64,000 bases of DNA from Thiobacillus sp. (GTDB taxonomy: Bacteria > Pseudomonadota > Gammaproteobacteria > Burkholderiales > Thiobacillaceae), in the NCBI GenBank assembly GCA_024235835.1, contig JACKLQ010000002.1, positions 921,001 to 985,000 on the forward strand, written 5' to 3'. Of this stretch, positions 41,143 to 49,879 are shown in pieces (the first letter of the stretch is position 1; each line of letters begins with the position of its first letter). Made by a program: the position numbers and the translations under genes. Below the pieces are notes generated by a model that was not told the DNA's origin, ran no database searches, and was given only the letters and a program-made list of their open reading frames with translations.

Positions 41143-42402
41143 TCAGGCGAAGGACAATACCGCGCGCGTGCCCTGGCCCTCGATGCTGTCGAGCTCGATG
41201 CGCCAGCCGTAGCGGTCGCAGATCTTCTTCACCAGGGACAGGCCGATGCCGGCACCCTGGCTGTGGCGGCCCTTGTACAGCCGCTGGAACACCCGGTCCA
41301 GGGATTCCCGGGGGATGCCCAGGCCGGTGTCGCTGATGCTCAGGGTGTGTTCGTCCAGGCCCACGCTGACACTGCCGCGTTCCGTGTAGGTGAAGCTGTT
41401 GCGCACCAGATTGGCCAGGACGATGGACAACAGGTTGGGGTCCGCCACCAGGTCCGGGCGGGCGCGGATGTCCAGTACCACGTCCACCGCCTTGCCCTTG
41501 AGCAGGTGGCGGTGCTTGTCCAGGGCTTCCTGGAGCAGGCCGGCCACGGACACCGGGTCCCGCCGGCCGTCATCCCGCTCCCGCGCCATGGCCAGGAGGG
41601 CGGTGGTGAGGTCGGCCATGTCGGCGGTGGCCCGCTCGATGCGCTCCAGGCGCTGGCGCTCCTTGTCGGGCCGGGTCTCGTCCGCCAGCAGTACCTCCGC
41701 CGCGCCCCGGATCACCGCCAGGGGGGTGCGCAACTCGTGGGACACGTCGGCGGTGAAGGCCCGCTCCCGTTCGATGAAGGCCGCCACCCGGTCCAGGCTC
41801 TGCTCGAAGGCCCGGGCCAGTTCCCCCAACTCGTCCGGGGGGAAGTCGGCGGCCAGGTCGACATGGGGGGAAGTGGGGCCGATGTGGCGCAGGCGGCGGG
41901 CCAGTTCCTTCACCGGCTCGATGACCCGTTCCGCCAGCCAGAAGGCGATGCCGCCGGACACCAGCATCATCAGGGCCACGAAGCCCGCCAGGAAGGCGGT
42001 GAGGCGTGCCTGGCGCTCGCTGAACAGGGCCTCGTTGTAGAGCAGGTAGTAGCGCAGCCCGCCATGGTCCGATACCGCCAGGCGGTAAGGCCTGCCCTGC
42101 AGGCGCAGGGTATGGCGTCCCGTCGCCACGCCTGCCAGTTCCGGCGGCGGGGGCGGGTCGTTCGCGGTGGCGGGGGAGACAAAGCCCCGCAGGGTGATGG
42201 TGGCCGGCGGCACGGAATGGGGGTTGCGGGTACGGCGGGCCTGGTAGTCCTGCATCTCGGCGTTGAGGGTCTCGTCGATGAGCCGCTCGCCCGCGTCCCG
42301 CACCCCGATGTGCAAGCCGATGGCGATGATCAGCGCCACGCCGCCCCCCACCGAGGCGAAGGCCAGGGCCACGCGGGAGCGCAGGCTGTGGGAGAAACGC
42401 AC
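41143..42402 (-). CDS. Sensor histidine kinase
   Basis: A 419-residue kinase. TM1 at 11-33, a proline-rich periplasmic domain of about 100 residues (34-136), TM2 at 137-158, HAMP linker to about 210, HisKA with His222 (ADVSHELRTPLAV), and HATPase_c with NLVRNSFTYTE and DTGLGIP. It starts with GTG 4 bases after the response regulator stop. The signal is unknown; position beside sqr and TSUP suggests an external sulfur compound, but nothing in the sensor domain proves it. Confidence 0.88.
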   Translation of the reverse strand: MRFSHSLRSRVALAFASVGGGVALIIAIGLHIGVRDAGERLIDETLNAEMQDYQARRTRNPHSVPPATITLRGFVSPATANDPPPPPELAGVATGRHTLRLQGRPYRLAVSDHGGLRYYLLYNEALFSERQARLTAFLAGFVALMMLVSGGIAFWLAERVIEPVKELARRLRHIGPTSPHVDLAADFPPDELGELARAFEQSLDRVAAFIERERAFTADVSHELRTPLAVIRGAAEVLLADETRPDKERQRLERIERATADMADLTTALLAMARERDDGRRDPVSVAGLLQEALDKHRHLLKGKAVDVVLDIRARPDLVADPNLLSIVLANLVRNSFTYTERGSVSVGLDEHTLSISDTGLGIPRESLDRVFQRLYKGRHSQGAGIGLSLVKKICDRYGWRIELDSIEGQGTRAVLSFA

Positions 42403-42405
42403 CGC

Positions 42406-43083
42406 TCAGTGCTCCGCCGCCAGGCGGTAGCCTATGCCCCGCAGGGTATGGATCAGGGGCGGTGCGCCGTCGACCTCCAGGGCGTGGCGCAGGACGTGCA
42501 TGTGGGCACGCAGGGCGTCGGAATCCGGTGGCTGGTCGCCCCAGACCGCCCGTTCCAGTTCGCCCCGCTTCACCACCCTGGGGCTGGCCCGCAGCAGGGT
42601 TTCCAGCAGCTTCAGGGGGATGGGGGGCAGGTTGAGCACCCGGCCGCTCCTGCTGGCGCGCATGAGGGCGGGGTCGAACTCCAGGTCCCCGGCCCGCAGG
42701 ATGGCCGGGGAGGCGGCGCCCCGGGCGCGGCGGGCCAGGGCCTTGAGGCGGGCTTCAAGTTCCCGCAGGGCGAAGGGCTTGAGCACGTAGTCGTCGGCGC
42801 CGCATTCCAGGCCGGCTACCCGGTCGTCCAGGGCGTCCCGGGCGGTGAGCATGAGCACCGGGGTGTCGCGCCGCGCGTCCTCCCGCAGGCGGCGGCAGAC
42901 GCTGAAGCCGTCCATGCCGGGCAGCATCACGTCCAGGACGATGGCGTCGTAGTCCTGGGTGACGGCCAGATGCAGGCCGGTGACGCCGTCGCCGGCGGCA
43001 TCCGTGGAGTGGCCCTTGGCCTCCAGAAAGTCGCACACGTTGGCGGCCAGGTCCGGGTTGTCTTCGATGACGAGGATATGCAT
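42406..43083 (-). CDS. OmpR-family response regulator
   Basis: A 225-residue two-domain regulator. Receiver with Asp51 (AIVLDVMLPGMDG) and Lys in MLTA...YVLKPFALRE, then a winged-helix DNA-binding domain ending LIHTLRGIGYRLAAEH. It is paired with the histidine kinase. Repeats of TTGAC at an 11-bp period lie 52-69 bases upstream, consistent with autoregulation and control of the divergent TSUP operon. Confidence 0.9.
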   Translation of the reverse strand: MHILVIEDNPDLAANVCDFLEAKGHSTDAAGDGVTGLHLAVTQDYDAIVLDVMLPGMDGFSVCRRLREDARRDTPVLMLTARDALDDRVAGLECGADDYVLKPFALRELEARLKALARRARGAASPAILRAGDLEFDPALMRASRSGRVLNLPPIPLKLLETLLRASPRVVKRGELERAVWGDQPPDSDALRAHMHVLRHALEVDGAPPLIHTLRGIGYRLAAEH

Positions 43084-43133
43084 GGCCGGATTTTGGCAGC
43101 GGGGCGACGGCGTGGACAGGGCTTTGGCGCACC

Positions 43134-43204
43134 ATTGACGCTCGCTTGACGCAACCTGGCCGAATAAAGGGATATTCCTGTCCTTGTGTTAAGATTGCGT
43201 CAAG
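43134..43204. promoter_or_regulatory. Response regulator box cluster between RR and TSUP operon
   Basis: TTGACG occurs at 43135 and 43146 (11-bp period, CTCG between heptads). The second copy, CTTGACGCAA (43145-43154), also pairs with TTGCGTCAAG (43195-43204) as a perfect 10-bp inverted repeat across a 40-bp gap. A divergent promoter region with loop-forming operator sites is suggested. No clear -10/-35 pair was found. Confidence 0.6.
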
Positions 43205-43227
43205 CATGTCACCGACGCCCTGACCAG

Positions 43228-43247
43228 ACGCCCGTCCTGACGGGCGT
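43228..43247 (+). other. Leader hairpin upstream of the two-TM gene
   Basis: ACGCCCGT-CCTG-ACGGGCGT is a perfect 8-bp stem, followed by TGTCTTGTCT. It is either a leaky terminator or a 5' structural element of the TSUP operon mRNA. Confidence 0.45.
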
Positions 43248-43302
43248 TGTCTTGTCTAGTGGGCGCGAATCGTTCAGCAACCCTCACTTGTCCGGAGTCA
43301 TC

Positions 43303-43629
43303 ATGGCCAGCAGCCAAGCCAGTCTGGGCAAGACCCTGTTTTGGGGCGGCCTCACCGCCCTGTTGTACTGGGCCTTGTTCACTTATGCCGAAGATTTCAT
43401 TCGTCTTGCCCACACCACCGTGGATGCATGCGTGGTGCAGAACGGCATGAGCACCGACTACTACAACAAGCCCACGCCGGAACTGTGCGCGGAAAAGGGC
43501 GGCACCCTGGTGGATGGCACCTGGTGGTACGTGTTCGCCCCCATCGCCCTGGCCTTCGCCCTGTCCTACACGCACGGCCTGTTCACCGGCCTGTTCTGGG
43601 ACGTGGTGGGCCTGAAGGCCAAGAAATAA
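43303..43629 (+). CDS. Small two-TM protein with periplasmic cysteine pair
   Basis: A 108-residue membrane protein with TM1 at about 10-28 and TM2 at about 74-96. The loop between them (about 45 residues) holds Cys43 and Cys62 (DACVVQNG, ELCAEKGG) and aromatic residues, and it is probably periplasmic. It lies 9 bases before the TSUP gene and starts the operon after GGAG. No known domain. The cysteine pair invites a redox or sulfur-ligand role with the exporter, but this is inference. Confidence 0.75.
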   Translation: MASSQASLGKTLFWGGLTALLYWALFTYAEDFIRLAHTTVDACVVQNGMSTDYYNKPTPELCAEKGGTLVDGTWWYVFAPIALAFALSYTHGLFTGLFWDVVGLKAKK

Positions 43630-43638
43630 GGATTCGAG

Positions 43639-44772
43639 ATGGAACACGGCATGGAACTCTTCAACTTCATCGAGCTGGACCTCACCACCTCGATCATCCT
43701 CATCCTGGTGGGCTTCGTGGGCGGCATGGTGTCCGGCTTCATCGGTTCCGGCGGCGCCTTCGTGCTGACCCCTGCCATGATGACCCTGGGCGCCCCCGGC
43801 ATGGTGGCGGTGGCCACCAACATCTGCCACAAGTTTCCCAAGGCCCTGGTGGGCGCGGTGAAGCGCAACAAATACGGCCAGGTGGACGTGAAGCTGGGCC
43901 TGGTGCTGGGCGTGTTCGCCGAGGCCGGCGTGCTGTTCGGCAAGCACGTGATGACCGACATCAAGAACGCGTTCGGCGCGGTGGGCACCGACCTGTACGT
44001 GTCGGTGATGTTCATCATCACCCTGGCCATCGTCGGCACCTTCGTGTTCAAGGACTACCGCAAGCTCAAGAACATGTCCGATGAAGAGCAGGACAACGTG
44101 GGGCTGACCAAAATTGCCAAATGGGTGCAGTCGGTGAAAATCCCCGGCACCATGATCTACTCCCACGCCGCCAAGTCGGAACTCTCCGTGCTGTTCCTGG
44201 TGCCCATTGGCTTCGCCACCGGTTTCCTGGCCTCGGCCATCGCCGTGGGCGGCTTCGTGGGTGTGCCGGCCATGATCTATATCCTGGGCGTGCCGGCCAT
44301 CATGGCCTCCGCCACGGAATTGGTGATCGCCTTCGTCATGGGCCTGGGCGGCACCATCTTCTACGGCATGGAAGGCGCGGTGGACATACGCATGGCCATG
44401 CTGATCCTGTTCGGCTCGCTGTTCGGCATCCAGATAGGCGCCATCGGCACCACCTACGTGAAGGACTATCAGGTCAAGTTCACCATGGCGGTGATCATGC
44501 TGACGGTGTTGTTCTCCCGCTTCTTCTACATCCCCGGCTACCTCTCCAAGATGGGCATGATCGAGCCCCTGGACGCGGATCTTGCTCAAATACTGAAATA
44601 CATCGGCGATGGCGTTCTCTATCTGGCGCTGTTTGTCGGTGCATTTACTGTCATCTCCTCCTTGCTCAAGGGCATGAGAGAGCACAGACAGAAGGAAGCC
44701 GCCCGGGGCGCGGAAGCCGCGGCGGCCGTTGGAAGTAAGGGTGGGATTACCATTGAGGAGGGCGGCAAATGA
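43639..44772 (+). CDS. TSUP/TauE-SafE family sulfur-anion exporter
   Basis: A 377-residue protein of the TauE/SafE (TSUP) family with 8-9 TM helices. The first repeat is GFVGGMVSGFIGSGGAFVLTPAMMTLGAP and the second repeat TGFLASAIAVGGFVGVPAMIYILGVP. Family members move sulfite, sulfoacetate or other sulfur anions. It has an extended cytoplasmic loop (about residues 135-180) and a polar C-terminal tail. The stop overlaps the start of a tandem Usp gene by 4 bases. Near SQR and thiol genes, sulfite or sulfane export is likely. Confidence 0.88.
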   Translation: MEHGMELFNFIELDLTTSIILILVGFVGGMVSGFIGSGGAFVLTPAMMTLGAPGMVAVATNICHKFPKALVGAVKRNKYGQVDVKLGLVLGVFAEAGVLFGKHVMTDIKNAFGAVGTDLYVSVMFIITLAIVGTFVFKDYRKLKNMSDEEQDNVGLTKIAKWVQSVKIPGTMIYSHAAKSELSVLFLVPIGFATGFLASAIAVGGFVGVPAMIYILGVPAIMASATELVIAFVMGLGGTIFYGMEGAVDIRMAMLILFGSLFGIQIGAIGTTYVKDYQVKFTMAVIMLTVLFSRFFYIPGYLSKMGMIEPLDADLAQILKYIGDGVLYLALFVGAFTVISSLLKGMREHRQKEAARGAEAAAAVGSKGGITIEEGGK

Positions 44773-45608
44773 GCGGAAATCAGCTAGCCGAGTCCGGCCA
44801 GGTACGCAAGATCGTTGTGGCTACGGATGGCTCGGCTTACTCTGATGGTTCCATCCGTGTTGGCCTGGCTTATGGCCAACGTCTGCAAGCAGAGGTATTC
44901 GGCTTGTCGGTGGTCATCCACAGTCCGGAATTCGAGACATTTGTCCCCAATCTTGAAGAGTTGTCCGCCCAGCGGGCCCAGGAAGCGCTGTTGAGCTTTC
45001 ACGCGGCGGCAGGCCAGGATGCCGCGACGATCGTGCTGAAGGCGGGTGATCCCGCCGAGGGTATCGTCGAAGGCGCCAGCCAGGCTGGAGCGGACATGAT
45101 CGTCATCGGGCGGCGTGGAAAGCGGGGTTTGGCCCGCAGTCACGTGGGCGATGCCACGGTCAAGGTCATCGGCCGTGCCGCCTGCCCCGTGCTGGTGGTG
45201 CCGCAGATTGGTCAGCTGTGGTCCAACCGCATCTTGCTGGCCACGGACGGCTCGGAGTGCAGCGTCGCGGCGGCCGAGGCCGCCGGCAACATCGCCCGCC
45301 AGTCCGGCCTGCCCATCACCGTGGTGTCCGTGGTGACCTCCAGTCATAGCGATACCCGCCGGAACGCAGCTCAGGAAGCCGTGGACAGCAAGGTGGCCAA
45401 GTTCACCGAAATGGGCCTCCAAGTGGACGGCAAGGTGCTGGAAGGGCAACCGGATGAGGCTATCGTCAGGGCGGTGGGTGAAACCGGGGCCGATCTGGTG
45501 GTGATGGGTTCCCATGGCCGCACCGGCCTCAAGAAGATCCTCATGGGCAGCGTTTCCGAGCGGGTGATCGGTCAGGTGGCCTGCCCGGTGCTGGTGGTCA
45601 AGCCTTAA
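44769..45608 (+). CDS. Tandem UspA-domain protein
   Basis: A 279-residue protein with two Usp domains (about 12-148 and 150-279). Both have the nucleotide-binding loop: VIGRRGKRGLARSHVGDAT and VMGSHGRTGLKKILMGSVSE, so ATP binding is likely. Coupled to the TSUP gene by a 4-base overlap, it may sense ATP and gate the exporter. A terminator follows at 45630. Confidence 0.87.
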   Translation: MSGNQLAESGQVRKIVVATDGSAYSDGSIRVGLAYGQRLQAEVFGLSVVIHSPEFETFVPNLEELSAQRAQEALLSFHAAAGQDAATIVLKAGDPAEGIVEGASQAGADMIVIGRRGKRGLARSHVGDATVKVIGRAACPVLVVPQIGQLWSNRILLATDGSECSVAAAEAAGNIARQSGLPITVVSVVTSSHSDTRRNAAQEAVDSKVAKFTEMGLQVDGKVLEGQPDEAIVRAVGETGADLVVMGSHGRTGLKKILMGSVSERVIGQVACPVLVVKP

Positions 45609-45629
45609 TCCAGGTCTCCTCCTAAACAG

Positions 45630-45661
45630 GGCCGTGACGGATAATCCGCCACGGCCTTTTT
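45630..45661 (+). terminator. Intrinsic terminator after the TSUP-Usp operon
   Basis: GGCCGTG and CACGGCC arms with an inner GGAT/ATCC pair, then T5, A and another T5. It ends the operon cleanly before the gamma-carbonic anhydrase gene. Confidence 0.85.
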
Positions 45662-45676
45662 ATTTTTGGAGCAACC

Positions 45677-46237
45677 ATGATTCGACGAAACCCAAATGGT
45701 CATCTGCCGCAAGTGCACGACACCTCCTTCGTGGATCCCACGGCCATCCTTTGCGGCAAGGTCATCGTGGAAGAAAACGTCTTCATCGGTCCCTACGCGG
45801 TGATCCGCGCCGACGAGGTGAATGAAGAAGGCGATATGGAGCCCATCGTCATCGGCGCCGGCTCCAACATCCAGGACGGCGTGGTGATCCATTGCAAGGC
45901 GGGAGGCGGGGTGTTCATCGGCCGCAATACCTCCATCGCCCACCGTTCCATCGTGCATGGCCCCTGCACCGTGGGCGACAACGTGTTCATCGGTTTCAAC
46001 TCGGTGCTGTTCAACTGCGTGCTGGGCAGCAACTCGGTGGTGCGGCACAACTCCGTGGTGGAGGGCTGCGAGGTGCCGGCCGGCTTCTATATTCCCTCCA
46101 CCACCAACATCCATTCCGACAAGGATCTGGCCAGCATCGCCCGAGTAACACCGGACCAGGCGGGCTTTTCCGAAAGCGTGACTCAGGCCAATCTGGAGCT
46201 GGTGAAGGGCTACAAGCGTATTCGCAATGAGTTTTGA
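45677..46237 (+). CDS. Gamma-class carbonic anhydrase-like protein
   Basis: A 186-residue left-handed beta-helix protein. Zinc ligands are in place: His72 (GVVIHCKAGG), His89 and His94 (IAHRSIVHGP), with the ligand spacing of 5 of Cam-type enzymes. The hexapeptide repeats and the C-terminal helix (TQANLELVKGYKRI) fit the family. Active-site residues suggest it works. It is 6 bases before a SulP gene, so it may supply or use bicarbonate at the membrane. A carboxysomal role like CcmM is not indicated, since it lacks Rubisco-like repeats. Confidence 0.85.
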   Translation: MIRRNPNGHLPQVHDTSFVDPTAILCGKVIVEENVFIGPYAVIRADEVNEEGDMEPIVIGAGSNIQDGVVIHCKAGGGVFIGRNTSIAHRSIVHGPCTVGDNVFIGFNSVLFNCVLGSNSVVRHNSVVEGCEVPAGFYIPSTTNIHSDKDLASIARVTPDQAGFSESVTQANLELVKGYKRIRNEF

Positions 46238-46243
46238 CCGGGC

Positions 46244-47896
46244 ATGATCGCCCTCCAGGAAGCCGCCGCCGCCGGATTGCTCAACCGGCGCCACCTTGCC
46301 CGCAACCTCATGGCCGGCGTGGTGGTGGGGGTGGTGGCCCTGCCCCTGTCCCTGGCCTTCGCCATCGCCAGTGGCGCCACGCCCGAGGCTGGGTTGTATA
46401 CCGCCATAGTCGCTGGCTTCCTGGCGGCAGTCCTGGGGGGCAGCCGGGTGCAGGTCACCGGCCCCACCGGCGCCTTCATCGTCATCCTGGCCGCCATCAC
46501 CGCGCAGCACGGCTTCGACGGCCTGCAGATCGCCACCTTCATGGCCGGCCTGATCCTGCTGGCCATGGGCCTGTCCAGGCTGGGGGGCATCATCAAGTTC
46601 ATCCCCACGCCAGTCATTGTCGGCTTCACCACGGGCATCGCGGTGATCATCTTCGTGGGGCAGTGGAAGGACTTCTTCGGCCTGCCGGCGCCGGTCGGCG
46701 CCCATTTCCACGAGAAATTCCTTCACTTGGCCCAGGCCCTGGCCCATCCCCACTGGGCCACCACCGGGCTGGGCCTGCTGGGCCTGGCCCTGGCCCTGCT
46801 CACCCCCAAGGTGCTGCCCCGGAGCATTCCTGGCCCCCTGGTGGCCATGGTGGGGGTGACCCTGACCCAGGTCGTGTTCCAGTTCGAAGGGGTGGCCACC
46901 ATCGGCACGGCCTTCGGCGGCGTGCCCTCAAGCCTGCCGGTGTTCCACTGGCCGGACATCACTCTGGCCCGGGTGGTGGAGCTCATCGGGCCAGCCTTCA
47001 CCATCGCCATGCTGGGGGCCATCGAGTCCTTGCTGTCTGCTGTGGTGGCCGACGGCATGGCCGGCACCCGTCACGATTCCAACCAGGAGCTGGTGGGCCA
47101 GGGGGTGGCCAACATCTTCTCGCCCATGTTCGGCGGTTTCGCCGCCACGGGTGCCATCGCCCGTACCGCCACCAACGTGCGTAACGGCGCCGACAGCCCG
47201 GTGGCGGGGATGGCCCACGCCGGGGTGCTGCTCGTCATCGTCCTGGCCGCCGCCCCCCTGGCGGCCCACATCCCCCTGGCCGGCCTGGCCGCCATCCTCT
47301 TCGTGGTGGCCTACAACATGAGCGAATGGCGCCATTTCGCAAATCTGGCCCGCACCGCGCCGGGCAACGACAAGGCGGTGCTGCTCATCACCTTCTTTCT
47401 CACCGTGTTTACAGACCTGGTGCTGGCGGTGAACGTGGGCGTCATCCTTGCAGCGCTTCTGTTCATGAAGCGCATGGCGGAAACGGTTAAGGTGGAAGGG
47501 GTGAACACGGAAGAGATCGAGACCGCCTGCCCCGTGGGGGTGCCTCCAGGCGTACAGGTGTACTCCATTGATGGGCCGTTCTTCTTCGGCGCGGCGGAGA
47601 CCTTCGAGAACACCCTGATGGGCATCGGCGGCAATGTGAAGGTGGTGGTGGTGCGCCTGGGCCGGGTCCCGCTGCTGGATGTCACGGGCATGGCTGCCCT
47701 GGAGCGCATGGCAGGCCACCTGGCCAAACGGGGAGGAGCCCTGATCCTGTGCGAGGCCAACGAGCGTATCACCGTTAAACTGGAGCATTCAGGCTTGGCC
47801 GGGCATCTGGGGGCGGTTGGGCCACAGCCGGACATCGCCTCAGCCCTCGAAGCGGCTGAGCGGGCCCTGGCTACCCAGGGCCATGCGAGCCTTTGA
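46244..47896 (+). CDS. SulP-family transporter (putative bicarbonate or sulfate)
   Basis: A 550-residue SulP. Core segments: LAFAIASGATPEAGLYTAIVAGFLAAV and GGSRVQVTGPTGAFIVILAAI in the N-terminal core, SNQELVGQGVANIFSPMFGGF, and a C-terminal STAS domain from about 430 (VYSIDGPFFFGAAETFE). It lacks the insert of the first SulP. Paired with the gamma-carbonic anhydrase (6-bp gap), so inorganic-carbon transport is the leading idea; the pairing is known for other SulP/CA couples. Its stop region overlaps the next gene. Confidence 0.87.
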   Translation: MIALQEAAAAGLLNRRHLARNLMAGVVVGVVALPLSLAFAIASGATPEAGLYTAIVAGFLAAVLGGSRVQVTGPTGAFIVILAAITAQHGFDGLQIATFMAGLILLAMGLSRLGGIIKFIPTPVIVGFTTGIAVIIFVGQWKDFFGLPAPVGAHFHEKFLHLAQALAHPHWATTGLGLLGLALALLTPKVLPRSIPGPLVAMVGVTLTQVVFQFEGVATIGTAFGGVPSSLPVFHWPDITLARVVELIGPAFTIAMLGAIESLLSAVVADGMAGTRHDSNQELVGQGVANIFSPMFGGFAATGAIARTATNVRNGADSPVAGMAHAGVLLVIVLAAAPLAAHIPLAGLAAILFVVAYNMSEWRHFANLARTAPGNDKAVLLITFFLTVFTDLVLAVNVGVILAALLFMKRMAETVKVEGVNTEEIETACPVGVPPGVQVYSIDGPFFFGAAETFENTLMGIGGNVKVVVVRLGRVPLLDVTGMAALERMAGHLAKRGGALILCEANERITVKLEHSGLAGHLGAVGPQPDIASALEAAERALATQGHASL

Positions 47897-49100
47897 CCTG
47901 AGTGTCCGCTTCCATGCCCTGGGCGACGTGCTCGCTGAACACGCTCACTTCTGGAGACCCAATCCATTCCATGAACTCCGCCCCGCCTGGTGTGGGCGCC
48001 ACCCCGCCCTCGCAGCGCGCTTGCGGGAATTGGCTGACGGGGATGTCGAAGCGATTGCCGGAGACAACCACGCCCTGATCGCCCTGTTGGCGGAATATGT
48101 GCCGGTACTGGATGTCCTGCACGGCCTGATTCGGGTGCAGGCTCTGACAGATACGGCCGTCGTGGATGACTCGCCCCGCCTGCGCCGCCTCCTGGTCCAT
48201 GTGCCGGGGCGCAAGCAGGATCAGATCACCGCCTTTGTGGCGGGCATGGGGGAGGTGGCCCACCCCGTGCTGGAATGGTGCGCGGGCAAGGGCCACCTGG
48301 GCCGCCTGCTGGCCTGGCACCAGCCCCATCCGGTCACCAGCCTGGAGATCCGCCCGGACCTGGTTGAGGCGGGGGTGGACCTGGCCCGGCGCCAGGGCCT
48401 GGCCCAGTACTTCGTATGCGGTGATGCCCTGGCACCCGAGGCTCTGGCTCATGTGGCGGACCGCCATGCCGTGGCCCTTCATGCCTGCGGCGACCTTCAC
48501 CTGGCGCTGCTGAGGGGCGTGGCGGCCGCCGGGGCGCCTGCCCTGGACCTGGCCCCCTGCTGCTACTACCGCACCGTGGCGGACCGCTACGTTCCCCTGT
48601 GCGATGACGCGGGACTGTCCCTCAGCAGGGACGAACTTCACCTGGCGGTTACCGAGACCGTCACCGCCGGACAACGGGATCGCCGACGCTCGGATATGTC
48701 CGCGGCCTGGAAGCTTGCCTTCCTGGAATGGCGTGCCGGGGCCGGCGTACCCCGGCAAAAGACCTTCAAACCGGTGCCCGACCGCTGGCTCGGCCTGGGG
48801 TTCCGAGGCTGGATGGAACGGATGTGTCGACGGGAAGGAGTGCCTGCCCCAGCCGACGGAGAATGGGGTGAAATCGAGGAGGCAGGATGGCATCGCCAGG
48901 CAGAGGTGCGCCGCCTGGACCTGGTCCGCCTTGCCTTTCGCCGCCCACTGGAGCTATGGCTGGTGCTGGATCGGGCCCTATTCCTGGAAAGACGTGGCTA
49001 CCGGGTGCGGGTCTACGAGTTCTGTGCCCGTGCCCTGACTCCCCGCAATCTGTTGATCTCCGCCCGGCATTTGCCTGCCCTGGAGCGATTTGCCCCGTAG
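47883..49100 (+). CDS. SAM-dependent methyltransferase-like protein
   Basis: A 405-residue protein. A SAM motif variant is VLEWCAGKGHLGRLLAW (about residue 125), then SLEIRPDLVEAG and a Cys-rich stretch APCCYYRTVADRYVPL. The combination resembles METTL25/GSTCD-type methyltransferases. The ATG at 47883 lies inside the end of the SulP gene; earlier in-frame starts would overlap it more. The substrate is unknown. Weak linkage with the transporter. Confidence 0.7.
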   Translation: MRAFDLSVRFHALGDVLAEHAHFWRPNPFHELRPAWCGRHPALAARLRELADGDVEAIAGDNHALIALLAEYVPVLDVLHGLIRVQALTDTAVVDDSPRLRRLLVHVPGRKQDQITAFVAGMGEVAHPVLEWCAGKGHLGRLLAWHQPHPVTSLEIRPDLVEAGVDLARRQGLAQYFVCGDALAPEALAHVADRHAVALHACGDLHLALLRGVAAAGAPALDLAPCCYYRTVADRYVPLCDDAGLSLSRDELHLAVTETVTAGQRDRRRSDMSAAWKLAFLEWRAGAGVPRQKTFKPVPDRWLGLGFRGWMERMCRREGVPAPADGEWGEIEEAGWHRQAEVRRLDLVRLAFRRPLELWLVLDRALFLERRGYRVRVYEFCARALTPRNLLISARHLPALERFAP

Positions 49101-49283
49101 GTGGATGCGGATTAAAGTTTTTGCCGATTTTGTCGATAAAAAGTACAGAATCCGGCACAAGGCGTTCCTGGGGAATTCGCTGAAGAATAACGATGGCCCA
49201 GCCGGATGGGTCGTGCGCGGGCTTCCGGGGTCATGTGTCAACTACCGCTGCGCTTTGGTGCACGGGGAGTAAACAGGAAAGCG

Positions 49284-49655
49284 ATGCATCAAATGGACCT
49301 CACCATCGATTGGGCCAAGCTGGAAGCCCGTTTCAAAGGCAAGCGGGATTTCGTCGACAAACTTGCCAGGACGGCCCTGCACAGCCAGGGAGACAGTCCC
49401 GGCAAGCTGCGGCAAGCCGCTGGCTATGGTGATTTCGAGGCCCTGGCCTTCGCCGCCCATAGCTTGAAAGGCATGAGCGGCAACCTCATGGCCGATGAAC
49501 TGCACACCTTTGCGGCGCGTGTCGAACTGGCGGCGAAGCGCCACGAAACGATGGCGCTGGATGAGGCGGAACTCCTTGCCCAGGCGGTGGAGCGGTTCCT
49601 GGCCTGCCTGGTGATAAGGATCGGAGATCAGGCGCACTCGCCTGTCCTTGGCTGA
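49284..49655 (+). CDS. Orphan HPt-domain protein
   Basis: A 123-residue helical protein with the phosphotransfer motif FAAHSLKGMSGNL; His59 is the predicted phosphate acceptor. Typical four-helix HPt length. There is no kinase next to it, so it likely serves a hybrid kinase elsewhere. Confidence 0.85.
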   Translation: MHQMDLTIDWAKLEARFKGKRDFVDKLARTALHSQGDSPGKLRQAAGYGDFEALAFAAHSLKGMSGNLMADELHTFAARVELAAKRHETMALDEAELLAQAVERFLACLVIRIGDQAHSPVLG

Positions 49656-49879
49656 GATCGGGATGCTTCAATCTGCCTGAATCAGTGTACTGCGGCCCAA
49701 CCAGGATGTATCTGGTAGAGGACCAGTTCCTGGGGACCCATCTGCGGGGCATCGCCGCCCTGCTTCAGGACATGGCGTTCCAAGGGAATTCACCCCTTCA
49801 GGCAGCAGGATTCGCCGCCCTCGGGTGGGCCCCGCTCTGGGTATGATGGGTGTCATCCGACCCTTCCGGTTCAGATGCC

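Noticed and set aside
49706..49846. Possible 46-residue gene on the plus strand
   Set aside because: It has an ATG and stop, but no ribosome-binding site and no recognised sequence; not enough support to list.
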